DNA of 64,000 nucleotides from contig NZ_LZJC01000090.1 of NCBI RefSeq assembly GCF_001666755.1, positions 47,057 through 111,056 of the forward strand. Reading direction: 5' to 3'. Shown in pieces: positions 11,078-19,859 of this stretch (position 1 is the first letter of the stretch; each line of letters opens with the position of its first letter). The notes under the pieces are model-generated. The model saw nothing but the letters and a program-made list of their open reading frames with translations. It had not been told where the DNA came from and did not search any database. Position numbers and translations under genes: made by a program. The stretch comes from Mycobacterium sp. E1214. Lineage in GTDB: Bacteria > Actinomycetota > Actinomycetes > Mycobacteriales > Mycobacteriaceae.

Positions 11078-13084
11078 GTGGCGCCCGTGCGCAGGGCCGG
11101 CCGGCTGGCGATTTGGGATCGGCCGGAGCGGCGCAACGGGATCCCCGCGCTCGACGGGCTGCGCGCGATCGCGGTGGCGCTGGTCCTCGTCGGGCACGGT
11201 GGAATCCCCGGAGTGAGCGGCGGTTTCATCGGCGTCGACGTCTTCTTCGTGCTCAGCGGATTCCTCATCACCTCCCTGCTGTTGGACGAGCTGGGCCGTA
11301 CCGGCCGCATCGACCAGACCGGCTTCTGGATCCGGCGGGTGCGCAGGCTGCTGCCCGCGCTGGTGTTGATGGTCCTCACGGTGGCCGCGGCCCGCGGGCT
11401 GCTCCCCGAACAGGCGCTCACCGGCCTGCGTAACGACGCCATCGCGGCGTTCCTGTGGATCGCGAACTGGCGCTTCGTCGCCCAGAAGACCGACTACTTC
11501 ACCCAGGGGGCGCCGCCGTCACCGCTGCAGCACACCTGGTCCCTGGGCGTGGAGGAGCAGTACTACTTCGTGTGGCCGCTGCTGCTGATCGCGGTGGCGC
11601 TGGCCCTGGCGGCGCGCGCCCGGCGGCGGCGCAGCTGGGCCACCGTCGGCGACGTCCGGTTCGTCGCCTTCCTCGTCGCCGCGCTGGGAGCTTTGGCCTC
11701 GGCCGCGGCCGCCATCGTGCTGGTGTCCGACGGCACCAGGGACCGGGTGTATTTCGGCACCGACACCCGCGCGCAGGCGCTGCTGATCGGGTCCGCGGCG
11801 GCGGCCCTGCTGGTGCGGGACTGGCCGTCGTTGAACCGCGGCTGGTGCCTGATCCGGACGCGGTGGGGGCGCCGGGTCGCCCGGATCCTGCCCGTGTTCG
11901 GCCTTGCCGGGTTGGCGGCCGCCACCCACTACGCGACGGGCAGCGCGGGCGAGTTCCGGCGCGGTCTGCTGGTCGGCGTCGCGGTGGCCGCCGTCTTGGT
12001 CGTCGCCCCGGTGGCGCTCGAGCAGCGGGGCCTGGTCGCCCGGCTGCTCGCGGTGCGGCCGCTGGTGTGGCTGGGCACCATCTCCTACGGCGTGTACCTG
12101 TGGCACTGGCCGATCTTCTTGGCCCTCAACGGCGAACGCACCGGGTGGTCGGGGCTGCCGCTGTTCGCCGCGCGGTGTGGCGCCACCGTCGCGCTGGCGG
12201 CCGCGTCGTGGTGGCTGCTGGAACAACCGATCCGCCGCTGGCGCCCGGCGCGGGTGCCGCTGCTGCCGCTGGCCGCCGCGACCGTCGCCAGCGCGGCCGC
12301 GATCACCCTGTTCGTGGTGCCGGTGGGCACCGGTCCCGGGCTGCGCGAGGTCGGCCTGCCGCCCGGGGTCTCGGCGGTGGCCGCCGTCACGCCGTCGCTG
12401 CCCGCGGCGCGCCCGGGCCCGCGAGACCCCAACCGCCCCTTCACCGTTTCGGTGTTCGGCGACTCGATCGGGTGGACCTGGATGCACTACCTGCCCCCGA
12501 CGCCGGGGTTCGCGTTCCTCGACCACACCGTCATCGGCTGCAGCCTGGTCCGCGGCACCCCGTACCGCTACCTCGGGCAGACTTTGGAGCAACGGTCGGA
12601 ATGCGACGGGTGGCCGATCCGGTGGTCGACGCAGGTCAGCCAGGACCAGCCGGACGTGGCGCTGCTCATCATCGGCCGCTGGGAAACCGTCGACCGCGTC
12701 AACGAGGGCCAGTGGACGCACATCGGCGACCCGACATTCGACGCGTACCTCAACGGTGAACTCGAGCGGGCCTTGAACATCGTCAGCGCCAACGGTGTTC
12801 GCGTCGTCGTGGCCTCGGTGCCGTACAGCCGGGGCGGGGAGAAGCCGGACGGCCGGCTCTACCCCGAGGACCAACCCGACCGCGTCAACCTGTGGAACAC
12901 CATGTTGCGCAAGACCGTTGGCCACCACCCGAACGTCCAGATCCTCGACCTCAACAAGAAACTCTGCCCGGACGGTGTCTACACCGCGAAGGTGGACGGC
13001 ATTAAGGTGCGCAGCGACGGTGTCCACCTCACCCCCGAAGGGGTGAAGTGGCTCACGCCGTGGCTCGAGGAATCGCTGCGCTGA
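11078..13084 (+). CDS. membrane acyltransferase 3 with C-terminal SGNH domain
   Basis: A 668-residue OafA-type protein. The first 400 residues form the multi-spanning acyltransferase-3 domain (GLRAIAVALVLVGHGG, VDVFFVLSGFLI, WSLGVEEQYY near 154, YGVYLWHWPIF). The C-terminal part is an extracytoplasmic SGNH hydrolase-like domain with block I FGDSIG (D462, S463) and block V SDGVHLTPEG (D647, H650). Such fusions O-acetylate or O-acylate cell-envelope glycans. Length and order fit M. tuberculosis Rv0111. GTG at 11078 is chosen as start; there is no strong ribosome site, so a nearby start is possible. It ends 4 bp from the convergent methyltransferase gene. Confidence 0.88.
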   Translation: MAPVRRAGRLAIWDRPERRNGIPALDGLRAIAVALVLVGHGGIPGVSGGFIGVDVFFVLSGFLITSLLLDELGRTGRIDQTGFWIRRVRRLLPALVLMVLTVAAARGLLPEQALTGLRNDAIAAFLWIANWRFVAQKTDYFTQGAPPSPLQHTWSLGVEEQYYFVWPLLLIAVALALAARARRRRSWATVGDVRFVAFLVAALGALASAAAAIVLVSDGTRDRVYFGTDTRAQALLIGSAAAALLVRDWPSLNRGWCLIRTRWGRRVARILPVFGLAGLAAATHYATGSAGEFRRGLLVGVAVAAVLVVAPVALEQRGLVARLLAVRPLVWLGTISYGVYLWHWPIFLALNGERTGWSGLPLFAARCGATVALAAASWWLLEQPIRRWRPARVPLLPLAAATVASAAAITLFVVPVGTGPGLREVGLPPGVSAVAAVTPSLPAARPGPRDPNRPFTVSVFGDSIGWTWMHYLPPTPGFAFLDHTVIGCSLVRGTPYRYLGQTLEQRSECDGWPIRWSTQVSQDQPDVALLIIGRWETVDRVNEGQWTHIGDPTFDAYLNGELERALNIVSANGVRVVVASVPYSRGGEKPDGRLYPEDQPDRVNLWNTMLRKTVGHHPNVQILDLNKKLCPDGVYTAKVDGIKVRSDGVHLTPEGVKWLTPWLEESLR

Positions 13085-13088
13085 ACAC

Positions 13089-13745
13089 TTAGCCGGTGCG
13101 GCAGCTGACCTCCATGCTGTCGCTGTCGCGAACGTTGAAGTTGAAGCTCACGTAGCCGTTGTCCGGGTTACGGACCCGGTCCAGGTACGGCTGGGTGTCG
13201 GCGGCGTTGGTGTTGTCGGCGACGATCAACACCCCGGGCGACAACCGCGGTTCGAGCAGTTCCAGCACCGGCAGGTAGAGGTCTTTCCACCCGTCCAGCA
13301 AGACGAAGTCGACGCTGCCCGACAACTCGGACAGCGTGACCAGGGCGTCGCCTTCGAGGATGGTGATGAGGTCGTCGAGGCCGGTTTCGGCGAAAGTGTC
13401 TCTGGCGGCGGCGATTTTGGTGGTGCTGAGCTCGGTGGTCACCACTCGGCCGGCGCCGTTGTCGCGCACCGCCGACGCCAGGTGCACGGCGGAAATGCCG
13501 AACGACATCCCGAATTCGACGACGGTCGCGGGCCGGGTCGCGCGCACCAGCGAGTACAGCAGGCGGCCGGCTTCGGGCGTCACCGGGATGTAGAACTCGC
13601 TCATCGCCTCGGCACGTTCCTGGGCGTTCATCGGCCGATCGAAGGTGCCCCGCCGTTCGCGCAGCAGTGACATCTGATTCTTCGACTCGGTGTACATGCG
13701 GTCGAGCGTCGACGCGACCCTGGGGTCCTGCAGCGTTGTGGTCAT
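13089..13745 (-). CDS. class I SAM-dependent O-methyltransferase
   Basis: A 218-residue caffeoyl-CoA/catechol-type O-methyltransferase. The SAM motif is VVEFGMSFGISAVHLA, followed by VVTTELSTTKI (acidic ribose-binding end of strand 2) and VDFVLLDGWKDLYLPVLELL with a metal-site-like aspartate, then LIVADNTNAADTQPYLDRVR. It resembles M. tuberculosis Rv0187 in length and motifs, which lies elsewhere in that genome. The frame is open to 13919, but the ATG at 13745 starts the conserved region; upstream codons overlap the riboswitch promoter. The substrate is unknown. Confidence 0.85.
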   Translation of the reverse strand: MTTTLQDPRVASTLDRMYTESKNQMSLLRERRGTFDRPMNAQERAEAMSEFYIPVTPEAGRLLYSLVRATRPATVVEFGMSFGISAVHLASAVRDNGAGRVVTTELSTTKIAAARDTFAETGLDDLITILEGDALVTLSELSGSVDFVLLDGWKDLYLPVLELLEPRLSPGVLIVADNTNAADTQPYLDRVRNPDNGYVSFNFNVRDSDSMEVSCRTG

Positions 13746-13785
13746 GCCCTCGAGGGTAGGCGCCGTCACGAAACTGTAAACGTGT

Positions 13786-13814
13786 TTGACGAGCCTCAAT
13801 CCGGGGTGTAGACA
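13786..13814 (+). promoter_or_regulatory. SigA-type promoter of the M-box leader
   Basis: TTGACG (13786-13791), a 17-bp spacer and TAGACA (13809-13814) form a near-consensus housekeeping promoter on the plus strand. The predicted start, about 13820, is only some ten bases before the riboswitch, exactly where a leader transcript should begin. It lies just upstream of the divergent methyltransferase gene. Confidence 0.7.
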
Positions 13815-13828
13815 TGTCTTCGCAAGCA

Positions 13829-13993
13829 CCTCGGTAGGTGAGGCGTCTGCACGGACACAGGCCACTGACCCCGAACGTCGAGAGACGCCCCGGGTCAGGA
13901 CAGCTCTTCCCGGACCCAAGGGTTGAGCCCAAGTGGCTTCCGGACCACCAATGATGGTCGGATACGCCGTGCAGTGCCGAAGCTCCGACGAGG
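13829..13993 (+). promoter_or_regulatory. M-box (ykoK) Mg2+ riboswitch
   Basis: The plus strand carries the conserved M-box blocks in order: GTAGGTGAGGC at 13834-13844, CGGACACA at 13852-13859, GAACGTCGAGAGACGCC near 13873-13889, GGGTC then ACAG, and the 3' block GCAGTGCCGAAGCTC at about 13971-13985. The closing helix P1 pairs CCTCG (13829-13833) with CGAGG (13989-13993). The M-box folds compactly with Mg2+ and turns off genes for Mg2+ uptake or adaptation; in M. tuberculosis similar elements precede Rv1535 and the PE20 operon. Here it leads to two small ORFs rather than a recognisable transporter. Confidence 0.9.
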
Positions 13994-14040
13994 GGGTGTT
14001 GTCGGCGGCTCGGCTATACCGGGCATTCGCGCTCCCTCGT
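13988..14040 (+). promoter_or_regulatory. alternative helix competing with M-box P1
   Basis: ACGAGGG (13988-13994), which contains the 3' strand of P1, is also a perfect complement of CCCTCGT (14034-14040), and inner G-U and G-C pairs can lengthen this stem. P1 and this helix cannot coexist, which is the usual design of an expression platform. No T-run follows, so control may act through Rho or on translation rather than by an intrinsic terminator. Confidence 0.5.
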
Positions 14041-14098
14041 TACAGGTGAGGATGGTTGACACCCGCGTGTGTCATGGCCGTGAGGAGGTGAGGGCGAG

Positions 14099-14173
14099 AT
14101 GAGTCCCGGCGATAGTCCCTATCCGATAGTCGTCTTCACCCGATCCGGATCCGGCAAGCGTTCTGCCGCCTGA
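14099..14173 (+). CDS. possible 24-residue leader peptide in M-box transcript
   Basis: A short ORF between the riboswitch and the next small gene. It has an ATG with GAGGAGG ten bases upstream and ends at TGA 14171-14173. The codons hold a repeated CGATAGTC element (two copies). The peptide is hydrophilic with four serines and a basic end and has no family I recognise. It could be a leader peptide linking translation to transcription of 14235-14450, or a chance ORF. Confidence 0.4.
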   Translation: MSPGDSPYPIVVFTRSGSGKRSAA

Positions 14174-14234
14174 ACTTTCGTTCGGCGCCCCGCAGGGCGG
14201 GCCGGTGTGATCGGCTCCAGGGGAGGAAAACATC

Positions 14235-14450
14235 ATGACCTTTGTTATCTCGCACCGCTTTTCGGGGGCCACGAGGACCCGCGGCATGTCGATGCTGCGC
14301 GCCGGCAAGCTGCTGGCGAGCAGGATGCACAGCAGGCTCTGCCTGACCCCGCAAGAGCGGGCCAACCTGTACGTGTCGCGGATGCCGATCGCGGTGGTGA
14401 CGCCGCCGCTGGGTGGGCGCCCTGCGGACCGTCCCGAACACCGCCACTGA
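14235..14450 (+). CDS. small basic protein under M-box control
   Basis: A 71-residue ORF with an excellent ribosome site (GGGGAGGAAAACATC before ATG). It is rich in arginine, histidine and lysine, has a MLRAGKLLASRM amphipathic stretch near residues 20-31 and a LTPQERANLYVSRMP segment, and has no clear membrane span or signal peptide. It lies about 240 bp after the riboswitch on the same strand and is the first well-initiated gene after it. It may be a counterpart of the small hypothetical proteins found after M-boxes in other mycobacteria (such as Rv1535), which I could not verify. Role in Mg2+ stress is inferred from the riboswitch only. Confidence 0.72.
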   Translation: MTFVISHRFSGATRTRGMSMLRAGKLLASRMHSRLCLTPQERANLYVSRMPIAVVTPPLGGRPADRPEHRH

Positions 14451-14469
14451 GCCCACGTCTGAGCCCGCG

Positions 14470-15408
14470 TCAATTCTGCGGCAGCAGAACGATTTTCCCG
14501 CGAGTGTGCCGCTTCTCGAGTTCCTCGTACGCGTCGGCCACCCGGTCCAGGGGATAGGTGGCGGCAATCTCGAAATCGATGGTTCCGGCGGCGACGAGGT
14601 CGGCGATCTCGGACAGCACCTCCGGCGTCGACGCGTCGGAGCTGCCCTCCGTCTTGGCGCCGACCTCGCCCGCCTTCGCGAACGAGATGATGGTGTCGAT
14701 CCGGTCGGGCGCCACGCCGAGGTCCACCGCGAGCTGCACGTAGTCGGGCCCGAACAGGTCGATGAACGCGTCGATGCCGTCCGGCGCCGCCTCGCGAAGC
14801 CGGTCGGCGAGCCCGTCGCCGTAGGCGATCGGGACTGCGCCGTGGGCGCGCAGCCAGTCGGCGTTGCCCGGCCCCGCGATGCCGAGCACCCGCGCCTTGC
14901 GCAGACCCAGCAGCTGCACCGTCACGCTGCCGACACCGCCCGCGGCGGCCGAGACGGCAACGGTCTCGCCGGGTTGCGGGTCGACGGCGCGGACTGCCGC
15001 GTAGGCCGTCACGCCGACCACATACAGGGACCCGGCCACCTCCCAACTCAATTCGGCCGGTTTGCGGATCAGCTGGTTGACCGGGACGACGGTGTGCGTG
15101 GCGTGGCTGGAGCGCTGGGCGCTGAACCCGAGCACCTCGTCGCCGACGGAGAACTCGGTGACACCGGGGCCCACGGCGGTCACGACCCCGGCCAAGTCGC
15201 TGCCCTCGCCGGAGGGGAAGGTGGCGGGAAACATCTCCTCCATCGCGCCGGACCGAATCGCGGCCTCGCCGGGGTTGATTCCCGCGGCGCGAACCTCGAC
15301 CACGACTTCGCCCGCCGCGGGCGTCGGCACGTCGATGTCCGCCACATACAAGACGTCCCGGCCTCCGTACCGGTCGAACCGCACCGCTCGCGCTGCCGCT
15401 GTCCCCAT
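14470..15408 (-). CDS. MDR-family NADP-dependent alcohol dehydrogenase/quinone reductase
   Basis: A 312-residue medium-chain dehydrogenase without the zinc-binding cysteines, so of quinone-oxidoreductase type. It shows AVRFDRYGGRDVLYVADI, GINPGEAAIRSG, the PSGEGSDLAGVV segment and the cofactor loop SAAAGGVGSVTVQLL; the C-terminal LEKRHTRGKIVLLP is typical of the family. Two in-frame ATGs occur (15414 and 15408); the GGAGG site is only two bases from the first but eight from the second, so 15408 is preferred. It converges on the M-box small gene with a 19-bp gap. Substrate is unknown. Confidence 0.85.
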   Translation of the reverse strand: MGTAAARAVRFDRYGGRDVLYVADIDVPTPAAGEVVVEVRAAGINPGEAAIRSGAMEEMFPATFPSGEGSDLAGVVTAVGPGVTEFSVGDEVLGFSAQRSSHATHTVVPVNQLIRKPAELSWEVAGSLYVVGVTAYAAVRAVDPQPGETVAVSAAAGGVGSVTVQLLGLRKARVLGIAGPGNADWLRAHGAVPIAYGDGLADRLREAAPDGIDAFIDLFGPDYVQLAVDLGVAPDRIDTIISFAKAGEVGAKTEGSSDASTPEVLSEIADLVAAGTIDFEIAATYPLDRVADAYEELEKRHTRGKIVLLPQN

Positions 15409-15561
15409 TGTCATCTCCTCCCGCGTGCCGCCACCGGCACCGAAATCGCGCCCACCGAGTCCCGGCGGGCTTATGTTCTCCTAACGCCAGCGGGGTACCC
15501 CGGCATTTCGCCGGCAAAATGACGGCCCCGAATCATCAGGGGGCGATCGGAAGGGAGACGC

Positions 15562-16170
15562 GTGCGCAGCGGCAGACGCGGCCCGGCGTTGACGATCGCG
15601 GCGGCGCTGACGGCCGCCGTCGCCGCGGGTTGCGGCGTGACCCCCGCGCCCGCGCCGCCGGCCGCGACGTCGTCGGCCTCGCCCGGCTCGCCGACCGCCG
15701 TCACCGGGCCGCCCCCGGGTCAGCCCACCGACTACAGCTTCTTGCTGGTCAAGCCCCGCGACATCGGCGGGGAGCTGACGGCGTCGCAGCCACCGCTGCT
15801 CAACCCCGACAACACGCCCGGCGCCACCCAGCTGTTCGCCAACGCCGACAAGACGCGGCGGGTGTGGGACACCGTCCAGGTCTTCGCGGACCCCAACGCC
15901 GCCACCGCCGAGCTGGCCACCGCGAAAGCGACCTACGCGGACAAGGTGATCGGCACGTGGCAGCCGCTCGGCCTGGGCGGCGCCGGCGCCCTGATCACGG
16001 GCGTCTCGCCCGACAACGCCCAGGCCGTCACCGTCGTACTGTTCACCGAGGGCCGGGCGCTGGGCACCCTCGAATTCGACGGCGCACCCGGCGATCCCGT
16101 CGACCCGGCGCTGGCCACCGCCATCGCCGGCAAGCAGGACGACGCGATCAAGAAGGGGCTGCCCGGCTGA
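15562..16170 (+). CDS. putative secreted lipoprotein, unknown function
   Basis: A 202-residue protein with a basic start (RSGRRG), hydrophobic segment and lipobox-like AAGC ending at Cys24, followed by a proline, alanine and serine-rich linker to about residue 55. The mature domain (YSFLLVKPRDIGGELTAS onward) is of a mycobacterial type with no motif I recognise. It would be anchored to the outer face of the membrane. Start is GTG 15562 with AAGGGAG upstream. It ends 10 bp from the convergent carboxylic acid reductase gene. Confidence 0.75.
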   Translation: MRSGRRGPALTIAAALTAAVAAGCGVTPAPAPPAATSSASPGSPTAVTGPPPGQPTDYSFLLVKPRDIGGELTASQPPLLNPDNTPGATQLFANADKTRRVWDTVQVFADPNAATAELATAKATYADKVIGTWQPLGLGGAGALITGVSPDNAQAVTVVLFTEGRALGTLEFDGAPGDPVDPALATAIAGKQDDAIKKGLPG

Positions 16171-16180
16171 CCGGGCTTGC

Positions 16181-19100
16181 TCAGGCCAGGCCCAGCAGCG
16201 CCAGGTCGGAGACGTACTTCTCGATCAGCTTTGCCGACAGATGCGGAATGTCTTGGTCGGCACCGATTTTCGCACTCTGGACCGCGGTGCGGAACACCTC
16301 GGTGGGCGCCGGGGCACCACGCAGCGCCTCCTGCGGACTGCGGTAGACGTCGAGCAGCGGCAACACCGACTGCGCGCGCTGCTTGTCCGGCAGGGCCCGC
16401 AACGCGGTGCTGAACCGGCCGAGCCATTCCTGGTAGTCGTCGATGCGGCGAATGTCGCGGCCGGCGCCGATCAGCCAGTCGACGACGACGTCCAGCGAGA
16501 TGCCGTCGTCGTGCGGATTCATCACGTCGAAGGAGCGGTATCCCCCGTACGCCGCGGGCGTGCTCGCCAGCCGCTCCCCGAGCGTGGTCACCGCCTCGGC
16601 CACGAAATCGGCGGGCAGCCCGTCGTAGTGGGCGTTGGCCCGCCCGCCGCCGGCGGGGACCTCGTAGAACGACGCCGGCGCGATCCCGGTGAGCAGTAGG
16701 CTGATCAGCAGCCGGGTGAACGCGTCGGGGACGTTCAGCTGCCCCGCGTGGTGGCTGTGCGCCAGGATCATGTCGGACCGGAACACGGCCACCGGCAGGC
16801 CGCACAGGTCGTGCGCCTCGCGCAGCAGGACCTCGCCGGCCCACTTGCTGTTGGCGTAGCCGTTGGCGTAGCTCGTGTCGATCGGCCGCTCGGCGCTGAC
16901 GACGCGGATGTCGCCGTCCTCCGCGAACTCGGCCGGGTCGATGGACAGTGCGACCGCGACGGTCGACAGGTAGGTGACCGCCTTGATGCGGGCGGTGAGC
17001 GCCAACCGGATCACCTCGGCGGTGCCCACGACGTTGGGGCCGAACAGCTGGTCGTAGGGCAGCACGTGGTTGACCAGCGCCGCCGGATGCACGATGAGGT
17101 CGACGGTCTCGGTGAGCCGGTGCCAATGATCTTGACCCAGGCCCAGGTTCGGTTCACCGATGTCACCGGCGAGCACTTCGAGGTGCTCGGCGGCGAGTTC
17201 GCGGAACCGCCGCAACAACTGAGGGTCGCCGCTGCGATAGGCGTCCTCCAGGCGTGCGGTGGCCGCGGCGGCGTCCGCCCCGCGCACCACGCAGATCAAC
17301 CGGCCGCCCGAGACGGCCAGCCGTTCCAGCCACTCCAAGCACAGGAAGCGGCCGAGGTAGCCGTTGGCCCCGGTGAGCAACACCGTGGTCGGCGCGCCGG
17401 TGACGTGCGGCAACGTCGGCGCGGCGGCCAGGGTCTGCGCGTCGATGAACTTGTCGAGCGTGAGGTCGGCGGCGCGTGCCGACGTCGCGTCGCGGCCGTG
17501 CACGCTGGCCAGCGTGGGCCGCAGGTTCCCCGATTCGCGCCCGGCCTCGATCAGTGCGGCGATCTGACGCAGGTCGGTCGTCGGGCCGATGAGCGTTCCG
17601 ACCGGCACCTCGACGTCGAAGATGTCGCGCAGCAGGTTCGAGAAGTTCAACGCCGACAGGGAGTCGCCGCCCAGGTCGATGAACGAAGCCTCGGGCGCCG
17701 GCGGGCCGTCGGGCAGACCCAGCAGCGCCTCGGCGGCGCGGGCGACCGTGTCGATGACCGGCCGGTCCTCGGCGCCGTCGCGCAACGCCCGCAGCTCGGT
17801 CGCCCGGTTGGTGGCCAGCTCGGCGTAGCGCTGCTCGAGCTCGTCGGCGTAGCGCTCTTTGAGCTTGGGGCGCAGCAGTTTTCCCACCCCGGACAGCAGG
17901 CCGTTGTCCTCGGTGAACGGCTCGGACTCCACCAGGAAGTCGATCGGTACCTCGTAGGATTGCAGCTCGGCGAGCCGCGCCGCGTGCCGTAGCGACTCGG
18001 CGAGCGCGGCCTTCAGACCGTCGGGGTCACCGGCGAACCTGCGCACCGCGTCGTCGGTCGGGACGATGACGGCCAGCAGATAGGGCCGTTCGCTGTTGCC
18101 GTACACGAAGATCTGGCGGACCAGCGCCGCGGCGGCGAACACCGCCTCCAGCCGCGCCACCGCGACGAACTCGCCCTGCGACAGCTTCAGCACGTTGTTG
18201 CGGCGGTCGACGTAGGCCAGCCGGTCCGGTTCGAGCTCGGCCATCACGTCGCCGGTGCGGTAGTAGCCGTCCTCGTCGAAGGCCGCGGCCGTCACGTCCG
18301 GCCGTTTGAAGTAGCCGGGCGTGGCGGTCAACGACTTCACCAGCAGCTCGCCGCGCGGATACGGCCTGTCGGTGCGGAAATACCCGAGCTCGGGGACGTC
18401 GACCAGCTTGTAGTCCAGCACCGGCGGCCGCGCGATCCAGCCGTCCTTGGTCACCATGCCGAGCTCGGTCAGGCCGTACCCGTCGAGGATGTGCACCCCG
18501 AGGCTGGTCTCCACGAAGTTACGCATCTCCGCCGTCAGCGGCGCCGTGCCGCAGAACGCGGTCACCACCCGACCCCCGAGCACCTGGTCGCGCAGCTCGG
18601 CACGGGCCTGCTCCTCGGTGTCGGCGGCGTCGGCCCCGTCGACCAGGCGTCGGTCGACGGCGCTCTGGTAGCGCTGGTAGAGCATCTCGGCCACGCGCGG
18701 TACCAGCCCCATCTCCGTCGGCCGCACCAGGTTCCAGTCGTCGAACAGCGTGGACAGGTCGCTTTCCGGGACGAAATAGCTGGTGCCGCCGCTCTGGAAG
18801 GACGTCGCGAGCGGAATCCGGCCGCCCAGGTGATTGAGCGGCATGAAGTTGACGTTGAGCACCGGCACGTCGGCCAGGTCGGGGAGCATCTCGAGGGTCC
18901 ACAGCTTGCACAGCGTCCGCTCGGTGTACATCGCGCCCTTCGGCAACCCGGTGCTGCCCGAGGTGTACATGATCATGGCGAGGCGCTCGTCGGAGTCACC
19001 GGTGTAAATCGGCTCGGGTGGCAGGGTGCGCCCGCGGGCGAGCACCTCGTCGAGCGTCTCGATGGTCACCGCCATCGCGGCCGCCGACAGCTTCGCCCGG

Positions 19101-19762
19101 GCCCGCTCGAGCGCGTCGCGGTGTTCGTCGATCTCCGGCCGGTAGTCGAACACCACCAGGCGCTGCAGCGACGCGCTGCCCACCGCGGCGTCGACGGCGA
19201 GGTCGAGGTATCCGGCGCTGGCGGCCAGCACCCGCGGCTCGACCTCGGCGACGATAGGCTGCAGCCGCGTCGCGGAGGCGTTGTGCTGCAACGGCACCGC
19301 CACCAGCCCGAGGTAGGCGCAAACCAGGTCGAGGGTCAGGTATTCGGCGCTGGCGAAGCCGACGGTGGCCAGAAAGTCGCCTGGCGCAACGGGATTGGCC
19401 GCGTCGTTGCGCCAGGCCGCGGCGATCGCCGCCACGTTGTCCCACAGTTCGCGGTAGGTCACCGTGTCGAACCGCGGCAGCAGCCGCGAGCCGGTGCGTC
19501 CGGTCGCGGGGTCCGTGGTCAGCTCGCGGGCGCGCCAGCCCAGCGCGGGCCGATCCGCGTAGCCCTCGACGAAGGTCTGCAGGATCTGCGGCAACCGCTG
19601 GCCGGGTTCGCGCGCGGCGCGTTGCACGTCGAGATCCGGCTTCGCACGGCGGAACTGCTCGTCACCGGCCTCGAGCCGGCGGATGCGGTCGGCGACCCGC
19701 GCCCGGTGCGGGCCCATCCGGTCTGCGGGGTTGTCGTCGTCGCGTCGCGCAGCATCGGTCAT
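16181..19762 (-). CDS. car: carboxylic acid reductase (adenylation-PCP-reductase)
   Basis: A 1193-residue multidomain enzyme that reduces carboxylic acids to aldehydes with ATP and NADPH. The adenylation domain has [11 protein letters not shown] near residue 270 and [11 protein letters not shown]; the carrier domain has GGDSLSAL with the phosphopantetheine Ser701; the reductase domain begins [15 protein letters not shown] near 796 and ends in an extended-SDR fold. Size and order match FadD9/CAR of mycobacteria and Nocardia. A longer frame starts at 19786, but AGAGG six bases before ATG 19762 decides the start. A phosphopantetheinyl transferase is needed and is not in this window. A CRP box lies 73 bp upstream. 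Confidence 0.93.
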   Translation of the reverse strand: MTDAARRDDDNPADRMGPHRARVADRIRRLEAGDEQFRRAKPDLDVQRAAREPGQRLPQILQTFVEGYADRPALGWRARELTTDPATGRTGSRLLPRFDTVTYRELWDNVAAIAAAWRNDAANPVAPGDFLATVGFASAEYLTLDLVCAYLGLVAVPLQHNASATRLQPIVAEVEPRVLAASAGYLDLAVDAAVGSASLQRLVVFDYRPEIDEHRDALERARAKLSAAAMAVTIETLDEVLARGRTLPPEPIYTGDSDERLAMIMYTSGSTGLPKGAMYTERTLCKLWTLEMLPDLADVPVLNVNFMPLNHLGGRIPLATSFQSGGTSYFVPESDLSTLFDDWNLVRPTEMGLVPRVAEMLYQRYQSAVDRRLVDGADAADTEEQARAELRDQVLGGRVVTAFCGTAPLTAEMRNFVETSLGVHILDGYGLTELGMVTKDGWIARPPVLDYKLVDVPELGYFRTDRPYPRGELLVKSLTATPGYFKRPDVTAAAFDEDGYYRTGDVMAELEPDRLAYVDRRNNVLKLSQGEFVAVARLEAVFAAAALVRQIFVYGNSERPYLLAVIVPTDDAVRRFAGDPDGLKAALAESLRHAARLAELQSYEVPIDFLVESEPFTEDNGLLSGVGKLLRPKLKERYADELEQRYAELATNRATELRALRDGAEDRPVIDTVARAAEALLGLPDGPPAPEASFIDLGGDSLSALNFSNLLRDIFDVEVPVGTLIGPTTDLRQIAALIEAGRESGNLRPTLASVHGRDATSARAADLTLDKFIDAQTLAAAPTLPHVTGAPTTVLLTGANGYLGRFLCLEWLERLAVSGGRLICVVRGADAAAATARLEDAYRSGDPQLLRRFRELAAEHLEVLAGDIGEPNLGLGQDHWHRLTETVDLIVHPAALVNHVLPYDQLFGPNVVGTAEVIRLALTARIKAVTYLSTVAVALSIDPAEFAEDGDIRVVSAERPIDTSYANGYANSKWAGEVLLREAHDLCGLPVAVFRSDMILAHSHHAGQLNVPDAFTRLLISLLLTGIAPASFYEVPAGGGRANAHYDGLPADFVAEAVTTLGERLASTPAAYGGYRSFDVMNPHDDGISLDVVVDWLIGAGRDIRRIDDYQEWLGRFSTALRALPDKQRAQSVLPLLDVYRSPQEALRGAPAPTEVFRTAVQSAKIGADQDIPHLSAKLIEKYVSDLALLGLA

Positions 19763-19834
19763 GGCCAGCCTCTCGGTTCGGATCACTCCTCTACCGAGAA
19801 CTCACCGCAGCGGGGTGCTCTTCCGTTCATCTGT

Positions 19835-19850
19835 TGTGACGGTTGTCACA
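19835..19850. promoter_or_regulatory. CRP (cAMP receptor protein) box upstream of car
   Basis: TGTGA-CGGTTG-TCACA is a perfect match to the CRP consensus TGTGA-N6-TCACA, extended by one more pair (T...A) on each side. It sits between the ldtA stop (19860) and the car start (19762), so it most likely controls car. Mycobacterial CRP (Rv3676 in M. tuberculosis) binds this class of site. Confidence 0.65.
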
Positions 19851-19859
19851 AGAGGCAGG

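Noticed and set aside
14072..15517. A 481-codon minus-strand frame across the M-box ORFs and the MDR gene
   Set aside because: It is low-complexity Arg/Gly-rich translation out of frame with the MDR oxidoreductase and has no domain.
15501..15530. SigF-like promoter before the lipoprotein (GTTC ... GGGTAC)
   Set aside because: The -35 has a mismatch and the spacer is only 14 bp; GGGGTACCCC here is better seen as a chance GC palindrome.
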